Positions 17,432 through 25,056 of a DNA stretch of 64,000 nucleotides are shown one piece after another. Below the pieces are notes generated by a model that worked only from the letters and a program-made list of their open reading frames with translations, was not told the origin of the DNA and did no database searches. The stretch comes from Rhizobium tibeticum (GTDB taxonomy: Bacteria > Pseudomonadota > Alphaproteobacteria > Rhizobiales > Rhizobiaceae). Made by a program: the position numbers and the translations under genes. The stretch covers positions 151,013 to 215,012 of the forward strand of contig NZ_FOCV01000008.1 in NCBI RefSeq assembly GCF_900110205.1, read 5' to 3'. Position 1 is the first letter of the stretch; every line of letters starts with the position of its first letter.

Positions 17432-17890
17432 TCAGCTGCAGGCCATATACTCCTTCACCAGCCCTTCATAGGCGTCCATTTCCGGCAGCGCCTCATAGCT
17501 GCGGGCTGCGCCGGTCTCTGCGAAGGGCAGCTTCTCGCGCGTCCAGGTCTCGATGAATGGCCGGAACCAGCGCGGATCGTCCAACATCGTCGGACGCAAA
17601 TTGACGAACCAGTCCATCCCCTCGGACCGTGTGAACATCCAGGTCATGCAGTGGCCGCAAAAATAGTGGTGCGCCTCAGCACCGTGCAGACCGCCGACCA
17701 CCGGCTCCCCTTCGGTGATCTCGAAGCCTTCCGCTGGAATGGCGGCACTCAGCGAATAGGCACTCGACGACATCTTCTGGCAGCCCGTGCAATGGCAGGC
17801 CATGGTCAGCAGCGGCTTGGCGCTGATCTTCAATCTCACACGGCCGCATCGGCAGCCACCCTCCCAAGGCAGATCTACTTCGGTCATCAC
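17432..17890 (-). CDS. GFA (glutathione-dependent formaldehyde-activating) family protein
   Basis: A 152-residue zinc-binding protein of the CENP-V/GFA fold. The metal-binding cysteines are plain: GGCRCGRVR (about 11-19), CHCTGCQ (about 33-39) and FCGHCMTWMF. Despite the name, most members have no shown activity with formaldehyde. No operon partner is visible: the next gene on this strand is about 95 bases upstream and unrelated in function. Confidence 0.88.
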   Translation of the reverse strand: MMTEVDLPWEGGCRCGRVRLKISAKPLLTMACHCTGCQKMSSSAYSLSAAIPAEGFEITEGEPVVGGLHGAEAHHYFCGHCMTWMFTRSEGMDWFVNLRPTMLDDPRWFRPFIETWTREKLPFAETGAARSYEALPEMDAYEGLVKEYMACS

Positions 17891-17985
17891 GGCCTCCCTT
17901 TCGTCATGCTCAATCTAGTGGCGGGCGGCGCGGCGTCAAATCAGCCGGCTTGCGACCGCAGACAAGCCGACGGCGGCGTGGCGTT

Positions 17986-18516
17986 TTAGAGCATCGGGAA
18001 GTTACGATCTCGCTCTGACATCTGCGCGACGGGCAGCGGCCAGGCGATCGAGATCCTGGGATCGAGCGCGTTGACTCCGCCTTCGGCGCCGGGCGCGTAA
18101 GGCTTGTCGTGCAGATAGATCAATTCGCAGTTTTCCGTCAGCGTCTGGAAGCCATGGGCAAAGCCTGGCGGGATCATCATCGAACGCGCATTCTCGGCGG
18201 AAAGAACCTCACCATGCCACCTGAGATAGGTTGACGACTGCGGCCTGAGATCGACGGCGACGTCGAAGACGGCTCCGGCGAGACAGGAAACGAACTTCGC
18301 TTCGTCATCCGGGGGCCGTTGGAAATGCATGCCGCGAATGGCCCCCTTTGCCTGTGTCATCGTGTGATTGATCTGCGCGATGCGGCCGATGCCGAAATCG
18401 GCAAGCTCCTCGGTGCAGAAGAAGCGTGAGAAGAAGCCGCGCTCGTCGCCAAGCCGCTGACGCTCGATGACGAGGAGGTTGCTGAGGGCAGTGGGGATGC
18501 GGGTGAAACGGGACAT
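17986..18516 (-). CDS. dTDP-4-dehydrorhamnose 3,5-epimerase-like (RfbC/RmlC family)
   Basis: A 176-residue cupin-fold sugar-nucleotide epimerase. The catalytic His lies in GAIRGMHFQ, followed by KFVSCLAGAVFDVAVDLR, and PPGFAHGFQTL is the second family landmark. The frame is open to 18624 but the conserved protein starts at ATG 18516. It is divergent from the sugar-biosynthesis genes on the right and separated from them by about 125 bases, so it probably belongs to the same pathway. With CDP-4-keto-6-deoxyglucose made by RfbF/RfbG, a C3 and/or C5 epimerisation is expected; the nucleotide specificity is inferred from context. Confidence 0.88.
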   Translation of the reverse strand: MSRFTRIPTALSNLLVIERQRLGDERGFFSRFFCTEELADFGIGRIAQINHTMTQAKGAIRGMHFQRPPDDEAKFVSCLAGAVFDVAVDLRPQSSTYLRWHGEVLSAENARSMMIPPGFAHGFQTLTENCELIYLHDKPYAPGAEGGVNALDPRISIAWPLPVAQMSERDRNFPML

Positions 18517-18641
18517 GGAACTCGATCGGAATGTTTTCAGGATAGCCCGGCGGAACGCTTTATCGACTTGTTTTGGTCGACGCAAACTTGACCTGACACT
18601 GAAAAAGGGCTCATTAGCAACCACTGTTCGAGAGCACTGAT

Positions 18642-19463
18642 TTGGGTAAAGTACTTATCACCGGGGCCTCCGGATTTGTAGGCCGACACCTCCTGCGCGC
18701 ACTTGTAGCACAGGGAGCCGATGTGCGTGCCGTCCTTCGGCCGAATGCAGTCGAAAAGGTGCAGACCCTCGCAGCGATTGAGGTTGTAGAGAGCCCTTCG
18801 CCTTTTTCCGAGAGCGAAACCTGGTGGGCTGATGCTCTTAGCGGGATCGATACAATCGTCCACCTGGCGTGGTACGCGGAACCTGGAAAATATCTGACGG
18901 CACCGGAAAATCTGGACTGCCTCACCGGCACGCTGACGATGGCGAAAGCTGCAGCAGAGGTAAGCGTGCGCCGCTTTGTCGGGGTCGGCACGTGCTTCGA
19001 ATACGACGTCAGCGTCGGAACGCTCTCAATAGAAACACCATTGAAGCCCCTTACCCCCTACGCAGCGGCCAAAGCGGCGGCCTTCATTGCCCTGTCGCAG
19101 TGGTTGCCGGCGCAAAGCGTGGAGTTTGCGTGGTGCCGACTTTTCTATCTCTATGGCGAAGGCGAAGATGAGCGTCGCTTCGTGCCGTATCTTCGGAAAT
19201 CGCTGGAAGCGGGGCAACGGGCTGATCTGACCGAAGGAAGGCAGGTTCGCGACTTCATGGACGTCCGCGATGCAGCCGCTCGCATATGCGAGGTCACCTT
19301 CGGAAAAGCCACGGGCGCTATCAACGTTTGCTCCGGTGTTCCTGTGACCGTGCGGGAGCTCGCAGAGCGAATCGCCGATCAGTATGGTCGACGAGATCTT
19401 TTAAACTTTGGAGCGCGGCCCGATAATCTTGTCGATCCGCCCTTCGTCTTGGGAGTGCCATAG
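18642..19463 (+). CDS. NAD-dependent epimerase/dehydratase (extended SDR), sugar-nucleotide reductase candidate
   Basis: A 273-residue short-chain dehydrogenase of the extended type. NAD-binding loop GASGFVGRHLL (about 8-18) and the active-site Tyr-x-x-x-Lys in TPYAAAKAAA. It is a little short for the family (usually about 300). TTG 18642 is the start that begins the Rossmann strand. First gene of a six-gene rightward cluster; only two bases separate its stop from the next TTG start. The likely role is reduction of a 4-keto group or C-epimerisation of a CDP-deoxysugar. Its base composition looks less GC-rich than the core genes, hinting at transfer. Confidence 0.85.
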   Translation: MGKVLITGASGFVGRHLLRALVAQGADVRAVLRPNAVEKVQTLAAIEVVESPSPFSESETWWADALSGIDTIVHLAWYAEPGKYLTAPENLDCLTGTLTMAKAAAEVSVRRFVGVGTCFEYDVSVGTLSIETPLKPLTPYAAAKAAAFIALSQWLPAQSVEFAWCRLFYLYGEGEDERRFVPYLRKSLEAGQRADLTEGRQVRDFMDVRDAAARICEVTFGKATGAINVCSGVPVTVRELAERIADQYGRRDLLNFGARPDNLVDPPFVLGVP

Positions 19464-19465
19464 TC

Positions 19466-20536
19466 TTGGATACAGCACCAACGGATGTCCGCGTGCTTTA
19501 CGAGCAGCGGGGCCTGCCGATCTTTCAGAATCGAATGTATGACACCTTGGAGGACGCGCTGGCCTCGCCGCGAGGTGACATGTGTTTGGTGGAAGATCTC
19601 CGCACGGGTCTCGTTCGCAACGCTGCGTTTCAGCCCGATTTGATGATCTATGATACATCCTACCAGAACGAGCAGGGCCTCAGTCCGATGTTTCGTCGCC
19701 ATCTGGACGAGGTCGCTGCGATCATCACGACGAATATCGGCCGGAAGAACCTTGTCGAGGTTGGCTGTGGCAAGGGGCTTTTCCTGGAGATGCTGGAAGA
19801 GCGCGGTGTCGAAATCACCGGCTTCGACCCTGCCTATGAGGGAACAAACCGCCGAATTCGCCAAGAGTATTTCCAACCTGGCAGCGGGATTGAAAGCGAT
19901 GGCCTGATCCTCCGGCATGTTCTGGAACACATTTTGGACCCAGTCGCATTCCTTGGGCAACTGAAGGAAGCCAACGGCGGGCGTGGACACATCTATATCG
20001 AAGTTCCCTGTTTCGATTGGATCTGCGAGCAGCGGGCATGGTTTGACGTCTTCTACGAACACGTCAACTATTTCAGACTTTCAGATTTCCACCGAATGTT
20101 CGGGACGGTTGTCGCGAGCGGTCGGATCTTCGGCGGTCAGTATCTCTATGTTGTCGCCGATCTGGCGACATTGCGTGATCCGACGATCGACCAGGACGAC
20201 CGCGTAAAAATGCCCGCGGACTTCGTCGCGAAGCTGGAAAGCATCAGCCCTGGCGAAACGCAAACTGCAGTGGTCTGGGGTGGCGCTTCCAAGGGCGTCA
20301 TATTTTCGCTTTTGAGACAGCGAAAGGGCCGTCCCGTCACGGCTGTGATTGACATCAATCCTTCAAAGCAAGGCAAGTTCCTGCCTTTGACTGGATTGAA
20401 AGTTCAATCCCCGAGCGAGGTTCTGCCGGAACTGCCGCCAGGCTCCGATATCTACGTGATGAACCGCAATTATTCTGAAGAGATCAAGAAAATGTCGAAC
20501 AACGCCTACAACTATGTCGAGGTTGACCGTGGTTGA
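19466..20536 (+). CDS. Class I SAM methyltransferase with sugar C-methyltransferase C-terminal domain
   Basis: A 356-residue protein. The SAM-binding core starts with NLVEVGCGKGLFLEMLEERG (about 92-111) and continues with LILRHVLEHILDP. The C-terminal part (from about 260, AVVWGGASKGVIFSLLRQRKG...IDINPSKQGKFLPLTGLKVQSP) resembles the C-terminal domain of NDP-sugar C-methyltransferases such as TylCIII/NovU. The N-terminal zinc-binding CxxC...CxxC of those enzymes is missing, so it may be a partner or a variant. TTG start at 19466. Its 3' end overlaps the next gene by 8 bases. Confidence 0.83.
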   Translation: MDTAPTDVRVLYEQRGLPIFQNRMYDTLEDALASPRGDMCLVEDLRTGLVRNAAFQPDLMIYDTSYQNEQGLSPMFRRHLDEVAAIITTNIGRKNLVEVGCGKGLFLEMLEERGVEITGFDPAYEGTNRRIRQEYFQPGSGIESDGLILRHVLEHILDPVAFLGQLKEANGGRGHIYIEVPCFDWICEQRAWFDVFYEHVNYFRLSDFHRMFGTVVASGRIFGGQYLYVVADLATLRDPTIDQDDRVKMPADFVAKLESISPGETQTAVVWGGASKGVIFSLLRQRKGRPVTAVIDINPSKQGKFLPLTGLKVQSPSEVLPELPPGSDIYVMNRNYSEEIKKMSNNAYNYVEVDRG

Positions 20537-21299
20537 TTTCAAGAGCGAAGTGGCCGACCGCATTGTCGCGATCCAAGGCAACGAAGACTTCAAAAGAAGC
20601 GCTTCCGATTTCCTGCGCAAGTCCGTCGAACCGAAGTACTCCTACAACTACTTCTGGATGGGTCGCCCGATTATCCAGTACCCCCAGGACATGGTCGCCA
20701 TGCAGGAGATCATCTGGGAGACACGTCCGGACCTGATCATTGAGACAGGGATCGCGCATGGCGGCTCACTGATCCTGAGCGCGTCCATGCTTGCTCTCCT
20801 TGATATGGCAGACGCGATGGAAGCTGGCGCCACCTTGGACCCCCGCACCTCGAATCGGCGTGTTCTCGGCATCGATATCGATATCCGGGCGCATAATAGA
20901 GCCGCCATCGAAGCGCATCCGATGGCGTCGCGCATTCAGATGATTCAAGGGTCGAGCATCGATCGGGGCGTCATCGATCAGGTCCATCAGATCGCCAAGC
21001 CGTTCAAACGCGTTCTGGTGTGCCTGGATAGCAACCACACGCACGATCATGTCCTGGCCGAGCTTGAAGCCTACGCGCCCCTGACTTCGGTCGGCAGCTA
21101 TTGCGTCGTTTTCGACACCCTGATCGAAGACATGCCCGCGGACGCTTATCCTGACCGGTCGTGGGGACCGGGTGACAATCCCAAAACGGCTGTGTGGACG
21201 TATCTCGAAACGCATCCCGAATTCGAGATCGACCGATCGATCGACCAAAAGCTTATGATCACCGTGGCACCAGACGGCTTTCTAAAGCGACACAGATAG
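20529..21299 (+). CDS. CmcI / cephalosporin-hydroxylase family protein (probable SAM-dependent sugar methyltransferase)
   Basis: A 256-residue protein of the CmcI fold. The SAM-site strand is DLIIETGIAHGGSLILSASML, with a downstream acidic VLVCLDSNHTHDHVLAELE metal/active-site region. The family includes rhamnosyl O-methyltransferases of polysaccharides, which fits its place between sugar-nucleotide genes better than antibiotic hydroxylation. An ATG at 20514 is in frame, but GTG 20529 has GAGG 7-10 bases upstream and is preferred. Confidence 0.83.
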   Translation: MVDFKSEVADRIVAIQGNEDFKRSASDFLRKSVEPKYSYNYFWMGRPIIQYPQDMVAMQEIIWETRPDLIIETGIAHGGSLILSASMLALLDMADAMEAGATLDPRTSNRRVLGIDIDIRAHNRAAIEAHPMASRIQMIQGSSIDRGVIDQVHQIAKPFKRVLVCLDSNHTHDHVLAELEAYAPLTSVGSYCVVFDTLIEDMPADAYPDRSWGPGDNPKTAVWTYLETHPEFEIDRSIDQKLMITVAPDGFLKRHR

Positions 21300-21339
21300 A
21301 ACTCTCTGGAATCAGAGTTCTTAGCCCGGGACATACCAT

Positions 21340-22107
21340 ATGAAAATCGTCATTCTCGCGGGTGGATACGGTACCCGCATTTCCGAAGAGAGCCACCTGC
21401 GGCCAAAGCCGATGATCGAGATCGGGGGTCGTCCGATTCTCTGGCACATCATGAAGATCTACAGCCATTTCGGCTTCAACGACTTCGTGATCTGCCTCGG
21501 CTATCGCGGCTACATGATCAAGGAATACTTCGCCAACTACATCCTGCACTCAGCGGATGTCACCTTCGACATGGAGCGCGGCGAGACGACGTATCATGCT
21601 ACGAAAGCGGAGCCGTGGCGCGTGACGCTTGTCGAAACGGGCGAAGGTTCGATGACCGGCGGGCGCCTGAAACGCGTCGCGAACTATCTCGACGACACGT
21701 TTTGCCTCACCTACGGCGACGGCGTTGCCGATGTCGACATCAAGGCGTTGACCGAATTTCACCAAAGCCACGGACGCGCGGCGACGGTGACCAGCGTGGT
21801 GCCGCCCGGACGCTATGGCGCCTTGCTGACCGAGGACGGGCAGGTGATGAGCTTCACCGAGAAACCTGCGGGCGACAACGGACGCATCAATGGCGGCTTC
21901 TTCGTGCTCAACCGGTCGGTGCTGGATCGTATCGAGGGGGACTCCACCCCATTCGAGGGTGCGCCGCTCGAAGGACTTGCCAGCGACGGCCAACTGATGG
22001 CCTTCCCACATGACGGCTTCTGGCGCCCGATGGATACGCTGCGCGACAAGAACCAGCTCGAAGAACTCTGGCAGAGCGGCCATGCGCCGTGGAAAGTCTG
22101 GTCATGA
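21340..22107 (+). CDS. rfbF: Glucose-1-phosphate cytidylyltransferase
   Basis: Makes CDP-glucose from CTP and glucose-1-phosphate. The 255-residue protein opens with the nucleotidyltransferase signature ILAGGYGTRISEESHLRPKPM (5-25; activating Arg and Lys present) and has the YGDGVADVD metal site and the C-terminal FWRPMDTLRDKNQLEELW typical of RfbF. Its stop overlaps the rfbG start (ATGA at 22104-22107), so the pair is translationally coupled. Together they commit glucose to CDP-deoxysugar synthesis. Confidence 0.95.
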   Translation: MKIVILAGGYGTRISEESHLRPKPMIEIGGRPILWHIMKIYSHFGFNDFVICLGYRGYMIKEYFANYILHSADVTFDMERGETTYHATKAEPWRVTLVETGEGSMTGGRLKRVANYLDDTFCLTYGDGVADVDIKALTEFHQSHGRAATVTSVVPPGRYGALLTEDGQVMSFTEKPAGDNGRINGGFFVLNRSVLDRIEGDSTPFEGAPLEGLASDGQLMAFPHDGFWRPMDTLRDKNQLEELWQSGHAPWKVWS

Positions 22108-23174
22108 GCCCGCTGCCGGATCAGCGTTTCTGGTCAGGCAAACGCGTCTTCCTGACGGGCCATACCGGCTTCAAGGGGACGTGGGCGCGGATATGGCTTT
22201 CACGGCTTGGCGCTGAGGTGACCGGCTATGCGCTTTCGCCGGCGACGACGCCGTCGCTGCATGCGCTGGCGGACACCTCCGGGCTGGCTGCCGAGACGAT
22301 CGCCGACATCCGCAGCGGGACCGCTCTTGCGGATGCGCTTCGCGTGTGCGATCCCGATATCATCCTGCACATGGCGGCGCAGCCGCTGGTGCGACGCAGC
22401 TATCTCGAACCGGTTGACACATTCGATGTCAACGTCATGGGAACGATCCGTTTGCTGGAGGCGGCGCGGCCGCTTCAAGCGCTCAAAGCCATTCTCGTCG
22501 TGACGACCGATAAGGTCTATAGCAACGACGAAAGCGGCCGGCATTTCGTCGAAACCGATCGGCTTGGCGGACATGACCCCTACTCCGGCTCGAAGGCCGC
22601 AGCCGAGATCGCAACGGCGACCTACAGGGACTCCTTTTTCCGTCCGAAGGGCGTGCATGTCGGCACCGCGCGCGGCGGAAACGTGCTCGGTGGCGGCGAC
22701 TTTTCGGAGGACCGGCTGGTTCCCGACATCGTCCGCGCTGCCATAGCCGGGCAGATTCTTGATATCCGCAGCCCGCTTGCAACGCGGCCGTGGCAACATG
22801 TCCTCGACTGCCTGAACGGCTATTTCCTGTTCTGCGAGGCGCTGTATAGCGGGACTGCGTCGGTGGAAGCGCTGAACTTTGGGCCATCCCCTGACGAAGC
22901 GCAAATTCCCGTCGGTCGTGTTGCCTCATCGGTCCAAGCAGCCATGGGGCTCGGGCAAACCTGGCAGGATACGTCGGCGGTCGACAAGCCGCGCGAGATG
23001 CACGCGCTTGGTCTCGATCCTGCCGAAGCCTATCGTTGCCTCTCCTGGCGGGCAAAGCTGAGCCAGACCGAAGCGATAGACTGGGCTGCACGCTGGTACG
23101 ATCAATGGCGCCGGGGCGAAGATGCGCTCTCGCTCGTCGCTGGCCAGATTGATGCTTTCACGAAAGGCTCCTAA
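22104..23174 (+). CDS. rfbG: CDP-glucose 4,6-dehydratase
   Basis: Converts CDP-glucose to CDP-4-keto-6-deoxyglucose. The 356-residue extended SDR has LTGHTGFKGTWARIWL (about 17-32; the TGFKG variant of the NAD loop is typical of RfbG), the ILVVTTDKVYSNDE strand with the catalytic Thr, and Tyr-x-x-x-Lys in DPYSGSKAA. The start is taken at ATG 22104, overlapping the rfbF stop by 4 bases; an in-frame ATG at 22089 is less likely. The next gene begins 5 bases after its stop. Confidence 0.95.
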   Translation: MSPLPDQRFWSGKRVFLTGHTGFKGTWARIWLSRLGAEVTGYALSPATTPSLHALADTSGLAAETIADIRSGTALADALRVCDPDIILHMAAQPLVRRSYLEPVDTFDVNVMGTIRLLEAARPLQALKAILVVTTDKVYSNDESGRHFVETDRLGGHDPYSGSKAAAEIATATYRDSFFRPKGVHVGTARGGNVLGGGDFSEDRLVPDIVRAAIAGQILDIRSPLATRPWQHVLDCLNGYFLFCEALYSGTASVEALNFGPSPDEAQIPVGRVASSVQAAMGLGQTWQDTSAVDKPREMHALGLDPAEAYRCLSWRAKLSQTEAIDWAARWYDQWRRGEDALSLVAGQIDAFTKGS

Positions 23175-23178
23175 TCGC

Positions 23179-24408
23179 ATGTCTCACCAATGCCGTTTCT
23201 GCTCAGCGCCGCTGACGACCGTTGTCGCAGATCTTGGATCGACACCGTGGTCGAACGCCTTTCTGCCAGATGCAGCCGCGATCGCCAAGGAGCGCTCCTT
23301 TCCGTTGAGGGTCATGGTTTGCGCGGAGTGTTTCCTGGTTCAAACGACCGAGAACGTGCCGGCGGACGAAATTTTCAACGCCGACTATGCCTACCTCTCA
23401 TCGTTCTCGACCAGCTGGCTCGAACATGCCAAGCGCTACGCCGAGATGATGACCGAGCGCTTCGGACTTTCGGCAGCTTCGACAGTGGTCGAAGTCGCCT
23501 CGAACGACGGCTATCTCCTGCAATATTTCGCAGCCAAGGACATCCAGGTGCTCGGCGTGGAACCGGCCGCGAATGCAGCAAAGATCGCGGAAAGCCGCGG
23601 CGTGGCGACCAAGGTGGCGTTCTTCGGCAGGCAGACCGCCCAGGCGCTGGTCGAGGGCGGCGTGCGCGCCGACGTGACGGCCGCCAACAACGTCCTTGCT
23701 CATGTGCCAGATATCGCCGATTTCGTCAGTGGCTTTGCCATCCTATTGAAGCCGGACGGCGTTTCGACATTCGAATTCCCGCATCTTCTGACGATGATCG
23801 ATGGCATCCAGTTCGACACGATCTATCACGAACACTACTCGTACATGTCGCTGCTCGCGGTCGAGCGCATTTTCGGCGCTTGCGGGCTGAAGGTCTTCGA
23901 TGTCGAGGAGATTCCGACGCATGGCGGATCGTTGCGCGTCTTCGCACAGAAGGCGGAAGGCGCCCGCGCTGTGACAGACAGGCTGCTTGCGCTGCGCGCA
24001 AAGGAAGAGGCCTTCGGCCTCAAGGAGATGGCGACCTACGAACGGTTCGGGACGCGGATCGAAGGCGTGTGCGAAGCGTTCAAGGCCTTCCTTCGCCAAG
24101 CCAAGGTCGCTGGCAAAACGGTCGCCGCCTATGGCGCCGCAGCCAAGGGCAACACCTTCCTGAACGTCTGCCGCGTTAACGCCGACGACATCGTCTTCGT
24201 CGTCGACCGCAGCGACATCAAGCAAGGCAAGTTGTTACCGGGAAGCCATATTCCCGTCTATGCGCCGAGCCATATCGAAGCCGCGAAGCCGGACTATCTC
24301 GTCATCCTGCCGTGGAATCTGACCGAAGAGATCGTCAAGTCGAACGATTATATCCGGGCATGGGACGGACGTTTCGTGGTGGCGATCCCGACGCTACGGA
24401 TTCTTTGA
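23179..24408 (+). CDS. NDP-sugar C-methyltransferase (TylCIII/NovU type)
   Basis: A 409-residue three-part protein. The N-terminal zinc module has CRFC (5-8) and a later CAEC; a SAM-binding core follows with VVEVASNDGYLLQYF; the C-terminal domain contains GKTVAAYGAAAKGNTFLNVCRV. This layout is that of enzymes that add a methyl to C3 (or C5) of NDP-4-keto-6-deoxyhexoses. The frame is open further upstream, but ATG 23179, 5 bases after rfbG, begins the zinc module. With RfbG it would give a CDP-branched deoxysugar. A hairpin terminator follows, ending the cluster. Confidence 0.88.
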   Translation: MSHQCRFCSAPLTTVVADLGSTPWSNAFLPDAAAIAKERSFPLRVMVCAECFLVQTTENVPADEIFNADYAYLSSFSTSWLEHAKRYAEMMTERFGLSAASTVVEVASNDGYLLQYFAAKDIQVLGVEPAANAAKIAESRGVATKVAFFGRQTAQALVEGGVRADVTAANNVLAHVPDIADFVSGFAILLKPDGVSTFEFPHLLTMIDGIQFDTIYHEHYSYMSLLAVERIFGACGLKVFDVEEIPTHGGSLRVFAQKAEGARAVTDRLLALRAKEEAFGLKEMATYERFGTRIEGVCEAFKAFLRQAKVAGKTVAAYGAAAKGNTFLNVCRVNADDIVFVVDRSDIKQGKLLPGSHIPVYAPSHIEAAKPDYLVILPWNLTEEIVKSNDYIRAWDGRFVVAIPTLRIL

Positions 24409-24422
24409 GATTGATGAAGCAG

Positions 24423-24452
24423 AGCGATGCTGGTTGGCATCGCTTCGTTTTA
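24423..24452 (+). terminator. Terminator of the sugar cluster
   Basis: Stem AGCGATGC (24423-24430) / GCATCGCT (24437-24444) with a 6-base loop, then TCGTTTTA. Confidence 0.7.
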
Positions 24453-25056
24453 CGGGGTCGCACGCCTGTCCTGCGGAGGTGCCTGGTAACCTTGCCGCCA
24501 ACGACGTGGAGGTCGTGGGACTCGTGGGTGTGGATATCGTTCGGGCGGCGTCTGTTTCTCAGACAAGCGGTACCTTGTTCGTATCATGATGTGCCCCCAC
24601 CATCGGCCTTTCGCGCTTCTCTGGGTCCCTTTGCGTGATCTGGCCCGGTCTTCACGGGACCTCCGGAGACAACGCAACATTTCAAAAATCGATAGCGACC
24701 ACATGTCGCAAATAGACACCAAATAGACGCGGTAGCCATTGATTTATCAACGCAATTCACCGCAAACGCGTCGAAAACTGAGCCGGCTAGAGTCAGCTTG
24801 TTCAACCAGTGATTGACTGTGTCGCGGCATGCCCATTTGATCGAAACGCCCTCGCAGCTGCGAAAAATCGCCCATTCTGTAGCCTGGTGATAGAATGGGG
24901 GCCAAAAATCACGGCCTCAGGAAGCGTCGCTCGCTGTTTCATTTGGGGGCTTGCAACGCCAGACCTTTACGATAGGTTGCGCGTTGACCTGAACGTAACT
25001 GGTCACGGGAACAAACGACTAATAAAAGGCGCAAAGCCTAGAAAGGTGGCCCCCAT
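24453..25056. other. Long gene-free stretch upstream of oppA
   Basis: About 600 bases without a recognisable gene on either strand. Short ORFs exist but none has a plausible start and family. Near 24713-24735 there is a short direct repeat (AAATAGACA / AAATAGACG). The last part reads AATAAAAGGCGC...GAAAGGTGG before the oppA ATG, giving a good ribosome-binding site. The oppA promoter and any leader-based control must lie in this stretch; I cannot place a convincing -35/-10 pair. Confidence 0.4.
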
